A DNA stretch of 64,000 bases from Fibrella aestuarina BUZ 2 (lineage in GTDB: Bacteria; Bacteroidota; Bacteroidia; Cytophagales; Spirosomataceae): NCBI RefSeq assembly GCF_000331105.1, contig NC_020054.1:4866555-4930554 (forward strand). Direction: 5' to 3'. A program made the translations under genes and the position numbers. Shown piece after piece: positions 18,099-26,900 of the stretch. The notes below the pieces were generated by a model. That model was not told the DNA's origin, did not search any database, and saw only the letters and a list, made by a program, of their open reading frames with translations. Numbering within the stretch: position 1 is the stretch's first letter; each line of letters begins with the position of its first letter.

Positions 18099-18105
18099 AG
18101 TGTCA

Positions 18106-18372
18106 ACTCATCCATCAACTGCTTACCATCTGTATTTGAGCTATCTTCTGCTTTTTCACCTTATTTAAACGTAGAGCATGAGACTGCTTCAGATATGGCC
18201 TCTCCTACTCCGTTCCGACAGGCAAATTCATTATCCGTATAAGTCAGAATTAAGCAATAGCTAGACGCTAACCTTTGACTCTGCTCACGTCCCTTCACGT
18301 ATTCAGCCAGTGAGCCAATCCTATGACTAGGCAGTAAGTGAACCGATTCATTAACAATTAAATATACCTCAA
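18106..18372. other. Intergenic, no feature seen
   Basis: About 270 bases between the tnpB element and the dyad at 18373. No ORF, RNA gene or repeat was recognised. Confidence 0.4.
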
Positions 18373-18399
18373 TAGCAATTATACCCGTAAATTGCTATC
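18373..18399. promoter_or_regulatory. Dyad operator candidate, site 1
   Basis: A perfect 9-bp inverted repeat, ATAGCAATT and AATTGCTAT with a 9-base spacer, 80 bases before the probable start at 18479. The identical arms and spacing occur at 27592-27618 before the phage head gene, and the flanks (CCT before, ATTATTTAT..CCGG after) are also similar. This fits a shared regulator binding site at two promoters. Confidence 0.6.
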
Positions 18400-18478
18400 A
18401 TAAATGATTATTTATCCGGATCTCTATCTCTCAATCTACAAGCGAAAGGCTGCCTCTACCCAATACACGATCACTGCT

Positions 18479-19177
18479 ATGCGCTATTTAGTCCATCAAC
18501 TGCTCAACGACAACACCGAGGCCATTGCCCGGCGCACGTTGCTCAACTGTCACCTGCCAGGCCTGCACTCGATCGTGCTGGTTGATCAGCCCGGCCAACG
18601 TATCCGGCTTTTTTACAAAACGGCCGCGTGCCGAATGGAAGTCGATTTGCACAAAGGCCTTCTCGATCTGGCAATCCACCCCCACCACTGCAACTTATCG
18701 ATTGAGATGGTGGCGGGTGAGATGAAACACTACGTCTTTGAAAGAACCGACGGATTCGGAGTCGGGATTCGTCTGGGCGAGTTTGCTTACCAGTCAGCCA
18801 TCACCCAGGGCGTAGGCAAGTTTACCGCTACCGGCGAAGCCTACCTGCGATTGGTCGAAAAGCGCCATATCACCTTGGGCTACGAACCTTGTCGAAACGG
18901 CGTTCAGCTCGCCGCTGATCAACTCCATACGTTGAGCGTGGGTGGCTTTGACCGGGCAATGTGGCTGGTCATCGAGGGGGCCGAGGACCCCAACTATCAG
19001 CCATACAGCTACGCCTTCGACGATCTGAGTCAGTACGACTTCTCCGATCTGTACGTTCGACCCCGCCCCGCTGAAGCCGCGCGCCTGTTTGCTGAAATCA
19101 AAGAGCAGCTTGACCTCAGCAACGTATACGTCCAGCGTGATCTTGAACTGACGGATCCCAACAGGCTGTACCGCTAA
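18479..19177 (+). CDS. Hypothetical protein
   Basis: About 232 residues if started at ATG 18479 (MRYLVHQLLNDN); the frame is open to 18404, but that part overlaps the promoter-like region. It is predicted soluble with mixed alpha/beta structure and no recognised motif. It is first in a same-strand run of four or five genes reaching 21139, downstream of the dyad at 18373. Codon and base composition match the phage-like genes of the window. Confidence 0.6.
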   Translation: MRYLVHQLLNDNTEAIARRTLLNCHLPGLHSIVLVDQPGQRIRLFYKTAACRMEVDLHKGLLDLAIHPHHCNLSIEMVAGEMKHYVFERTDGFGVGIRLGEFAYQSAITQGVGKFTATGEAYLRLVEKRHITLGYEPCRNGVQLAADQLHTLSVGGFDRAMWLVIEGAEDPNYQPYSYAFDDLSQYDFSDLYVRPRPAEAARLFAEIKEQLDLSNVYVQRDLELTDPNRLYR

Positions 19178-19219
19178 TTCTTTACCGCTTACCACTTCCT
19201 CTTTTTCCCAATAATTACC

Positions 19220-19900
19220 ATGAAAACGAACGCCAAACTGTTCCTCCTTCAACTCCTGGCCGGCCTGATACTCGCGGCGGCAGGCCTACTCAGCAGCTGC
19301 AACTCTCGTCCCGACTGCACCATCCGGGAAACCGGACCAGGTATGTATGAACCCTGGGGCGACTGCGACGATTGCACCCAACTTTCGGTTATCGGCCTCA
19401 ATGGCGCCATGCGGCCAATGGCCCCCTCGGATATGGAGCAGTACGTCCGACAGTATCCGCCCTCGGCGTCGTTCAATCCGGCATCGCCCAGCCTGAGTGA
19501 CTTCATGCTCTACCACTACCTGCTGTCAGGCCCCCGGGCAACGCATTACCAGACTGTGTACGTGAATCAGTCGAGAGGCTACACCGGCTACCGACGTACC
19601 CACCCGAGTTGGTCGTACGGCCCCCGGACGCGCACGGCTGTAATCAACCGCACGACTGTCATCAACAACCGGACGATTGTCAATAACCGGCCATCGACAA
19701 CAACCCGACGGCCGAGCCTGTGGAATCGGATCTCGTCGCGACCCACAACGACCAGCAGCTATTCGTCGAGCCGAACCACCACGCGCACGACGTCACGGCC
19801 TTATTCGTGCTGGAGTCGACCATCATCGGGCTTCTCGAAATCCTATTCATCGTCGAAGTCGGCTAGCCGTACCTCGTACACTAGCTCTCGACGTCGGTAG
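19220..19900 (+). CDS. Ser/Thr/Arg-rich lipoprotein
   Basis: 226 residues. A signal peptide (MKTNAKLFLLQLLAGLILAAAG) ends in a lipobox LSSC at about residue 27, so membrane anchoring after lipidation is expected. The middle is not recognised. From about residue 125 the chain is a low-complexity, strongly basic Ser/Thr/Arg/Tyr tail (for example TSSYSSSRTTTRTTSR). Such a tail is probably disordered and could bind nucleic acid or polysaccharide; no enzyme motif is visible. The next gene begins three bases after the stop. Confidence 0.65.
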   Translation: MKTNAKLFLLQLLAGLILAAAGLLSSCNSRPDCTIRETGPGMYEPWGDCDDCTQLSVIGLNGAMRPMAPSDMEQYVRQYPPSASFNPASPSLSDFMLYHYLLSGPRATHYQTVYVNQSRGYTGYRRTHPSWSYGPRTRTAVINRTTVINNRTIVNNRPSTTTRRPSLWNRISSRPTTTSSYSSSRTTTRTTSRPYSCWSRPSSGFSKSYSSSKSASRTSYTSSRRR

Positions 19901-19902
19901 TC

Positions 19903-20157
19903 ATGTTGCACACCCTCGTATTGATCGCGGCGCTGCTGCTGCTTCAGATATACCGGTTGGCGGCGCGTTTGGCGCTGAACACCTGGTATGCCCAGCAGCA
20001 GCGCCGGGCTGAGGACTGGCGCAGCGTCGAACCTCCCCTGTTAGCGTCGTTGCGGCGCAGCAGCCAGGCGAAGGCTATTCTCCGTCAGTACCCGTCTAAT
20101 CAGGGGTTCGCCCGGGGCGGTGTCATCAACAAACCACACGGTCCGCTGCTGCGGTAA
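19903..20157 (+). CDS. Small protein with N-terminal membrane segment
   Basis: 84 residues. The first 20 (MLHTLVLIAALLLLQIYRLA) form one transmembrane helix, followed by a basic cytoplasmic-type tail rich in Arg and Ser. It starts three bases after the lipoprotein stop, so it is probably in the same operon. The layout recalls small phage membrane or spanin-like proteins, but there is no sequence evidence for that. Confidence 0.5.
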   Translation: MLHTLVLIAALLLLQIYRLAARLALNTWYAQQQRRAEDWRSVEPPLLASLRRSSQAKAILRQYPSNQGFARGGVINKPHGPLLR

Positions 20158-20163
20158 AATACT

Positions 20164-20385
20164 ATGTGTGAAGATCATTGTAAAGGTTGTCATCAGGAAG
20201 CGATGATGGCCAAGGGCATTGTGCTCCGTCGTCCGATTCTCCATACCTGCAACCGAGTCGGCGTTTTTCGGGAATCTGATCTTCTTCAGGTTTCAAAAAG
20301 GCCAGATGAATCCATTGAGCTTGACTCCGTAACTCCTTTATCCAATTCAGAAGTAAATGGCTCCCGAAACGACGAAACAGTATAA
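20164..20385 (+). CDS. Small hypothetical protein (tentative)
   Basis: 73 codons starting with ATG six bases after the previous stop. Cys/His residues cluster at the N-terminus (MCEDHCKGCHQEA). It overlaps the start of the next gene by 29 bases. It is supported only by position and spacing; no homology recognised. Confidence 0.35.
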   Translation: MCEDHCKGCHQEAMMAKGIVLRRPILHTCNRVGVFRESDLLQVSKRPDESIELDSVTPLSNSEVNGSRNDETV

Positions 20386-21139
20386 AAAAGCACTAAAAGA
20401 ACTCGCTGGCCTCGTGCCGGCAACGGGTAGCATCCAGGTCGACGATGCCCAATTCTGCAAAAAACACGACCTAAAGCCTTCGTTTTTTCTTGCCCTGCGC
20501 GACCTCGATTGCCTCGTCTTGGTTCCTGGTACCACGCCGGGTAACCGCTACCGGCGGACGGATAAAATCCTAAAGATTACGCCGGAGGAGGTGAGCAATC
20601 AAATGCGGGCCAGTGGGCGGAAGGTGAATCTGATCGATAACGACGTAGCCTCGATCACGGCGCATTTTAACAACACCAGGTCGCAATGGGTAGCGACTCA
20701 AACGGAAACTTACCCACCACCAGCGAAGCCAGTAGAAGCGGCTGAACCTGCTCCGGTTGAGCCCGATCCGGCTGAGCCCGATCCGGTTGAGATCGAGCCG
20801 GTTGATCAACCGATAGCCAATAACGATGAAGCGGTCACTGATCCCATTCCTGACGAGGAGTCAGCCATGTGGGATAAACTGGACGCGTTGATTGAAGCCG
20901 CGGCAAACGCATATCTGCCGGAGGCCCCTTCGCCCGAAGTGTTAGCCCTGACGCTGGCTCGCCAGATCGTCGGCGAGTTCCCCAGCGATCCGAACGCCCA
21001 ACTGAAGCTGTTCCGGGCCATTGGTCACCACCTCCGCTCGGACATGAATCAGCGCGCCGATGCACTGGAAGAACAGGCCAGCCAGTATCTGAAACTGGCC
21101 GAGCAGTGGCGGCAGCTTAGTCGAACCGTTACGTTTTGA
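20357..21139 (+). CDS. Hypothetical protein with acidic Pro-rich linker
   Basis: 260 residues in two parts. The N-terminal 100 residues look like a winged-helix/HTH domain (LKELAGLVP, then FFLALRDLDCLVLVPG). A repetitive acidic linker of Pro, Glu, Asp and Val follows at about 115-155, then a helical C-terminal domain of about 95 residues that may be a coiled coil. The stop codon lies exactly where the second tnpB element begins (TTTTGACAT), so the original 3' end may have been altered by that insertion. Confidence 0.6.
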   Translation: MAPETTKQYKKALKELAGLVPATGSIQVDDAQFCKKHDLKPSFFLALRDLDCLVLVPGTTPGNRYRRTDKILKITPEEVSNQMRASGRKVNLIDNDVASITAHFNNTRSQWVATQTETYPPPAKPVEAAEPAPVEPDPAEPDPVEIEPVDQPIANNDEAVTDPIPDEESAMWDKLDALIEAAANAYLPEAPSPEVLALTLARQIVGEFPSDPNAQLKLFRAIGHHLRSDMNQRADALEEQASQYLKLAEQWRQLSRTVTF

Positions 21140-21141
21140 CA

Positions 21142-21167
21142 TCCTCCCCCACCTAGAGGCTGGAGGA
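21142..21167 (-). repeat. Right-end stem-loop of second tnpB element
   Basis: TCCTCC (21142-21147) pairs with GGAGGA (21162-21167) around a 14-base loop. It sits downstream of tnpB on the minus strand, where the transposon end and omega RNA scaffold are expected. Confidence 0.5.
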
Positions 21168-21242
21168 CCCCCAAACCAGCAATTAAACTGATTCGAGCTG
21201 GTTCACACTTCAACGCAACGCGCTCCAATAGCACTAAGCTAT

Positions 21243-22355
21243 TCAGAGGCTTACCGTCGCTCCATGCGCGTTGACCCTCTGTCCAAGGGCAAAATTCAGT
21301 ATATTTTGAGCCGCGTTCTCGTCGCGGTCATGTTCAGTGTGGCATTCCTGACAGTACCAGTTGCGAACGTTCAGGGGCATTGTCTGTGCCACGTACCCAC
21401 AGCACGAACACCGCTTGGAACTAGGAAAGAAACGATCAATCTTAACCAGTTCTTTGCCTCGCCAGGCACACTTGTATTCAAGCATTGAGACGAACCGACC
21501 AAACGACGCATCCGAAAGGTGCTTGGCCAGCTTGCGATTTCTGACCATACCGCGCACGTTCAAATCCTCAACCGCAACCACATCAAACCGCCGGACTAGA
21601 TCCGTCGTGACTTTGTTGAGATGGTCGATACGGGCGTTGGTCAATTTTTCGTGTAATCTGGCAACCCTGATACGCTGACGATTCCAGCGTCCCGATCCTT
21701 TGGTTTTCCGGCTTAGGGACTTTTGGGCTTTCGCCAACTTCTTCTCGTAGGTACGCGTAAATTTAAGATTAGGAATGCGTTCGCCATTACTGAGCGTAGC
21801 CAGTCGGTTTATGCCCAAATCAACACCAACCGATTCGCCGGTTTTCTCAAACCGGTGAGGCTGTTCATCCAATACCAGCGAGACGTAATACCGGCCCGTA
21901 CAAGTCTTACTGATGGTGACAGTAGTAGGACTGGATAGAAACGGGCGCGACCAACGTACTTTCAATCTGCCGATTTTGGCAAGGCTCAAAACACGGTCGC
22001 TATACTTAAAAGCCGATGTAGTGTATTCAGCACTCTGTTTATCTCGCTTGCCCTTAAAGCGTGGGTATTTAGCACGACCAGAGAAGAAATTTCCAAATGC
22101 GGTTTGCAGGTTCCTGAGCGACTGTTGCAACGGAACGCAACTCACCTCATTAAGCCACTGGTGTTCAGGGGTCCTTTTGAGAGCAGTCAGAGCCGCACTA
22201 CTCTGGTTGTAGTTGATACGCTCTCCATTGGCCCATGCGTCGGTACGAAGCCGGAGACACCAGTTATACACGAACCGGCTATGCCCAAAGACCCGGCTCA
22301 ACTCCTGAGCTTGAGCGTCGGTGGGATAACAGCGAAACGTGTACCGGACTTTCAT
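21243..22355 (-). CDS. tnpB: TnpB RNA-guided nuclease family protein
   Basis: 370 residues from ATG 22355 (MKVRYTFRCYPTDAQ); the frame is open 18 codons further, but those are not TnpB-like. The RuvC-like triad is present: Asp179 in GVDLGIN, Glu263 in VEDLNVRGM and Asp345 in HDRDENAAQN, with a zinc ribbon CSCCGY and CQEC. Length and motifs are complete, so it is probably active. It belongs to a different TnpB subgroup from the copy at 16957, so the two are separate insertions and not a duplication. Confidence 0.9.
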   Translation of the reverse strand: MKVRYTFRCYPTDAQAQELSRVFGHSRFVYNWCLRLRTDAWANGERINYNQSSAALTALKRTPEHQWLNEVSCVPLQQSLRNLQTAFGNFFSGRAKYPRFKGKRDKQSAEYTTSAFKYSDRVLSLAKIGRLKVRWSRPFLSSPTTVTISKTCTGRYYVSLVLDEQPHRFEKTGESVGVDLGINRLATLSNGERIPNLKFTRTYEKKLAKAQKSLSRKTKGSGRWNRQRIRVARLHEKLTNARIDHLNKVTTDLVRRFDVVAVEDLNVRGMVRNRKLAKHLSDASFGRFVSMLEYKCAWRGKELVKIDRFFPSSKRCSCCGYVAQTMPLNVRNWYCQECHTEHDRDENAAQNILNFALGQRVNAHGATVSL

Positions 22356-22495
22356 GGTATAAGATAGAAATAACCTCTCACAAATACAAGCTCTTGTGTG
22401 TGAGCACACTTACGCATTCGCGTGTTGCTTCCCCCAGTCTAGAGACGCGGGATTTGCCGCTCCTTTTTCATGATGCCTGTTCAACAGCTTTGACA

Positions 22496-22862
22496 TTCTG
22501 ACGATAGGCAAACGAACAATACTGTTTGTCTTGGCAAAATTATCCTACCCTATGCGGGCCAATCTGGCTGCCTTGACGGGTATCCTTCTACGTGAACATG
22601 TAGCCACGTCGACCGACTCCTATCCTATTACGAGCCTAGCTTAGTCTGCTTGAACCTCGTTTTTATCAATGCTTATTTTGTGCTGCCGCCAGAGTGCTTC
22701 TTCATATTCAATTGTCAGGTTATATATATACTGGCACGCCCCCACCCCTGCTCAATTAGCCGTTCTCGGGCATAGGTGGGTTCGAGCTTATACTGGTACG
22801 TCTTGACCTGTGTCATCGTTAAATTATGCCCGCCGTACACTTGTTACGGCGAGCTATAGAGA
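22496..22862. other. Intergenic, no feature seen
   Basis: About 370 bases between the second tnpB element and the acidic small gene. No ORF with support, no strong hairpin and no tRNA were recognised. Confidence 0.4.
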
Positions 22863-23126
22863 TTAGAAATTGTAATCGGATAAAGACTGAATCAGTACGT
22901 ACCGATCCGTCGTTTCGTCGATCGATTCGTCACCGTCTTCTACGGTATCGAGACTTTGAGCGAACTCCCCGCCCCAATCATCCAAATTCACCTCGAAACG
23001 ATCCAGATTGATTTCCTCCGGTTCGTACTCAAGTGGTTTGACCTCGAAGGGCTTGAAATGATTAGGGTCCTGACTGGCCAGCCACACACCTGGTAGGTTG
23101 CTGTCCTGCTGCACGAAATAGACCAT
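22863..23126 (-). CDS. Acidic small protein (cassette B)
   Basis: 87 residues, strongly acidic (about 25 Asp/Glu), opening with MVYFVQQDSNLPGVWLAS and then Asp-rich segments (LDRFEVNLDDWG). It is a clear paralogue of 29470-29715, which has the same opening, LDDWG core and LI.SLS.Y.F ending. It is the third gene of cassette B, three bases after the previous stop. Its charge suggests a DNA mimic or a partner of the HTH proteins, but this is inference; the family is unknown to me. Confidence 0.6.
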   Translation of the reverse strand: MVYFVQQDSNLPGVWLASQDPNHFKPFEVKPLEYEPEEINLDRFEVNLDDWGGEFAQSLDTVEDGDESIDETTDRYVLIQSLSDYNF

Positions 23127-23129
23127 GAC

Positions 23130-23522
23130 CTACACGAACTGGCTCAACTGAGCCTGCACAGCTGGCAGTTGCAGATCGTGAACAAGGGTCGGGAACGCCA
23201 GTCCCTGTAGCTCGTAGAGGTATTGCGCCTCTTTGACGAACTCCAGATACCAACTCAGTTGAACAGGACCACAGTAGCTCACAAACGCCTCATGCAGCTT
23301 GAGCAACATCTCATGCGTGTCGAGCCGCAACTCACAATCGTCGGGATCGCCCACGAAGTCGGTGAGCAGCGCGTCGTATAACTGGGTATGGAGGTAGTCC
23401 CGCAGCCGCGACAGACTCGCCCTCAGCGACTCGCTGTAAAACGTGGGGATAAAGGCTAGAGCCACTGGCTCTACGTCGGTTGGATCAACCGGGTCTGATT
23501 GGTACCTTTGCACCGTACTCAT
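23130..23522 (-). CDS. HTH-less relative of cassette long regulator (cassette B)
   Basis: About 130 residues from ATG 23522 (MSTVQRYQSDP). It shares the MSTVQ start and the helical C-terminal domain (LRDYLHTQLYDALL, then LHEAFVSYCG..QLSWY) with the cassette A and C proteins, but the roughly 60-residue XRE domain is missing. The shared leader and start argue that the HTH was lost by internal deletion. It could still oligomerise with the full-length paralogues and act as a dominant-negative partner. The upstream codons to 23618 lie in the leader. Confidence 0.6.
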   Translation of the reverse strand: MSTVQRYQSDPVDPTDVEPVALAFIPTFYSESLRASLSRLRDYLHTQLYDALLTDFVGDPDDCELRLDTHEMLLKLHEAFVSYCGPVQLSWYLEFVKEAQYLYELQGLAFPTLVHDLQLPAVQAQLSQFV

Positions 23523-23548
23523 TGCTGTAAGGTTTTGAGTTGCACAAG

Positions 23549-23587
23549 CCCCCTTCGCTTTGGTCGCCAAACTGTCAGCGTTGGGGG
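23549..23587 (-). promoter_or_regulatory. Conserved leader hairpin, cassette B
   Basis: Same architecture as in cassettes A and C: five C:G pairs, an AA/AA internal loop, then CGCT/AGCG, with a different loop sequence. Between promoter and hairpin there is also a dyad TTGCC-AAAC-GGCAA, an operator candidate. Confidence 0.55.
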
Positions 23588-23611
23588 TTTTCTGTTTGCC
23601 GTTTGGCAATA

Positions 23612-23619
23612 CAAACATA
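23612..23619 (-). promoter_or_regulatory. -7 box (TATGTTTG), cassette B
   Basis: Matches TAnnTTTG on the minus strand, at the same place relative to the leader hairpin as the TATATTTG boxes of cassettes A and C. Confidence 0.45.
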
Positions 23620-23649
23620 CATAACTTTACCTGATATGCAAGTTCATAT

Positions 23650-23886
23650 TTAGATTATTTCCTTTAAATCTATATGTACATCTAGATCAGCACCCAATAC
23701 TTCTGCGATCTTCTGCAACATATTTAAAGAGGCATTTACCTTACCATTTTCGTATCGACTCATAACTGACTCCGATGAGTTAACCAAATCAGCTAACTCT
23801 TTCAGGGTTAGTTGCCTCTTTTCACGTGCTGAGCGAATAAGTGCTCCAACTTTAACCTTAATATCGCTTGATTGAGAGATGTGCAT
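23650..23886 (-). CDS. XRE-family HTH regulator (cassette B)
   Basis: 78 residues, a single XRE domain: SDIKVKVGALIRSAREKRQ, then the HTH LTLKELADLVNSSESVMSRYE at about 25-45. It is a paralogue of the small XRE proteins of cassettes A and C. It lies 86 bases downstream of the NACHT NTPase gene on the same strand, so it may be read from that transcript as well as from its own promoter. It is likely an autoregulator. Confidence 0.85.
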   Translation of the reverse strand: MHISQSSDIKVKVGALIRSAREKRQLTLKELADLVNSSESVMSRYENGKVNASLNMLQKIAEVLGADLDVHIDLKEII

Positions 23887-23972
23887 TAAAGAAATTTTTT
23901 AATGATAACCAACATGTCAACTCAAATGGAACAGGGCTTGACAGTGTCTAATAAAAATTGTCAAGTAAAAGT

Positions 23973-26900
23973 TTAAAAATAAATAGGTAAGTCAAATTCT
24001 GAGCTACGACTATTTTTGTTAATTATCCAACCGGCTCGCTCGAAAATCATTCTACACTCTGCTGTGCCGTCGTAAACTAGATCCTTAAGTTTACTTACTC
24101 CTACATCTTGGCGCATAACATTCCTTATACAATGTGCAATTTTCAAAGCAGGAAATTCAGCGTCTTTTGTAAGTAACACTATTTTATCAAACTTACTTTG
24201 ATTACAAAAATCGTAAAATCCTGTCATATACAACCATGTGTCTATTAATAGCAGAATTGCTGCAAAATAATACACGGCGTCAGAACAATTTTCCAATTCA
24301 ATTTCATTTCCTATATATTCCCAAAAACTAGGTTGCCAATATTCATATTTTTTTATAATATTTCTACCTATAGCAGACAACAAAGCTTCGTACCAAAAGT
24401 ATCTTGGATGTAATTTAAATATATCACATATTGCTTCAGCCAAAAATCCGTTTCCTATAACTAATACATGTTTATCAATATCTCTTCTCACCTCTAGATC
24501 AAAAGATGGGTTTAGAAAAACGGTACGTCTAACAATTTCGGAACTACCAGATACGATTAATTGTCGGGCAAGAGTCTTTACAACATTTTGCCCCCTGAAT
24601 ATCGATCTTTTGATTCTCCTGCATACATTTAAATTCTGCAAATTAACTACACTGATGTCATATCCTTCTTCAATAGTATATTTATTATCTAGCCAAGCTT
24701 GAATATCTTTATCACCGGTTGAATTATAATAAAAGATATTTGCATTGTAATCGATAAAACTATCATCTGGATTTGCAAAAGCACAGAGTTGAAACTCAAA
24801 GAGCTTAGCAGCAGAAAGTTCTGTAGGTAAAGAATGGGCAAATAATTCAAGCACAACGTTAGACATGTTGCGTTGCGGAAAAGAATGCATCAAAAGTTTT
24901 TGGACATTAAATATCTCATTGAGACTACCTTGTATCTTTTCAAAATGATCAAATTTATCATTTTGGAAAAACAAATTATATATATACCTACTCCTAAAAT
25001 CGCTAACATAAACAGGCAATGAGCTTAATGATATCTTATGATACCGTGACAACCTCATTCTTAACAATGCTAATCTTATCCTTTCCTTCTCGGTTAAGCT
25101 TGCATTCTCAATATCATTCAATACTTGCGTCAAAATTTGAATAGAATTTTCATTATTATTAATCCATTTATCTACGCTATCGAGTAAAACATTAAAAGAA
25201 TTAGCATCTACATCTACAAGAAACGACTGAACTATTAATTTAGTGATTACAGGAATAATATTATCATTTATTTCAATTTTATCGACTAATAATCCAGCCA
25301 GTAGCAGTATAACATCTATTCCATACTTCACTTCGGTAAGAGTTGAAATAATATTACCTATAATTATATTCTTAGTCTCATCTGATTTCAATTGTGCAAC
25401 TAGAAGCCTTATAACCTCGTGCCAATAGGGTTTTGATATATTATCCTTAATACTATCCCAAATACCAGAAACCCCAGCACTCTCATTAATCGTTCTTAAA
25501 TGCGAAGAGGCCAGATATTCTTGAAATGTTAGGTGTATAAAGCTGTACAATCCATCTCCAACTTCAATTAAAATACCAGCTCTACTTTTTATAAATTCTA
25601 CGAAGTCTTCAGCTATCAAGTCAGCATCTTCAGTTTTTTCGTTTGATTTAATATAATCGGTCAAGAATGAAACCAGATCGTCATAGTTTACCACTGTACG
25701 GGAAGCTGTCTCCATTTTAATAAAACGAATTTGCATCCAATAAGCTAAAGATTCTAGGCGACGCTTGTTATTTCGATCTACTTTTCCTCGCTTTATACCA
25801 ACACTATCTCGAAATTTCCAAACATGCCAAGTATTCAAGAGCGTCTCTGTACATTTTTGATACAGTACTACTCGCTCATCCGGCAAAACAGCATCTATAC
25901 GGTGTACTAACGCAATAATTGTCAGCATTAATGGATTTTTAGCTAAATTCCGTATCGCGCCGCTATTATCCTCTCTCACAATTCTTATCAAATCATTAAT
26001 ATTCTGCTGCCTGTACAGTACATTATCAATTCTACAAGTATACCAATCATTAATAAATCTCTCTATATCTGGCAGTCTCAAATCTACCAATTTATAATGA
26101 TTGATTTCTACTGATGTTGACTTAAAAATTGACTCATACCCTATAAACCTAGAAGTTATCACTACAGTATTTCTTGGGTAAACAGTTATAAGCGTTTTTA
26201 TTCTGTCTCGTATTATATATTTATAATTTGAATCAGGTAACTCATCAACTCCATCAAACAGTAAAATTGCTTGACCTGTTTCTAAGTAATATTCAATAAA
26301 ATTTAAATCAACATCTACTAATGAAAGCTCACCTTTGATAATTTCGATAATATATTCAATGATAGGAAGGTTTTGTCGTGTTTTTAATTCATTTGCATAA
26401 CGCCTTAAAGTAATAAGAATCGATATTCTCTTGTGCGGCTTAGTTCCATATCTATTTTGAAGTGGTTTGTATGAACCGGAAAGTGCTAAAAATTTTTGCA
26501 ATGTTGACTTTCCAGATCCGGGACTTCCTAATATCACACTTATTTTACCAGGTTCAATTAGCTCGATCGGATTAATTGTCAGATTCAAATCATCAGACTG
26601 GTTATTTTCCTCATATGATAGCTCCAAGGGAATATAAATATGTTGCATAGGAACACCCCTGGTAGCTTCATGCTTATAAACGGACATTCCAACAAACTCT
26701 ATGAGAGAATGCATCACTACAAGAGCCCTATCATAACGGGCTTTAACTTCTTGTATAGTTTTCTTTAACGTGATTTTGTCTGGGACTAAATCCGGATAAT
26801 AAAACATGCAAAGTGATGAAGATTGAAGAAACAAAGACAATATCTGTTTATGTCCCCAATGTTCTATTTTAACTTTATTTGCAGCATTGGATAAGGTGTT

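Larger units (their letters stand above)
16957..18105 (+). mobile_element. IS1341-like tnpB-only element (IS200/IS605 family)
   Basis: It contains an intact tnpB and no tnpA. The 3' end has an imperfect stem-loop at 18078-18098 followed by GTGTCAA, a typical right-end layout for this family. The left end is not defined; it could include the hairpin at 16898-16936. The guide RNA of TnpB proteins normally overlaps the 3' end of the gene and the right end, so a reRNA/omega RNA would be expected around 17950-18105. Confidence 0.65.
21136..22495 (-). mobile_element. Second IS1341-like tnpB-only element
   Basis: It carries one tnpB on the minus strand and no tnpA. TTTGACAT is present at both ends (about 21136-21143 and 22488-22495). 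The right end has a stem TCCTCC/GGAGGA (21142-21167), and the left end has a CCCCCAGTCTAGAGACGCGG-type sequence at about 22433-22452, as usual for this family. It lies directly at the 3' end of the gene ending at 21139. Confidence 0.65.

Noticed and set aside
18794..19252. 152-codon frame antisense to the 18479 gene
   Set aside because: Shadow; crosses the intergenic region without a motif.
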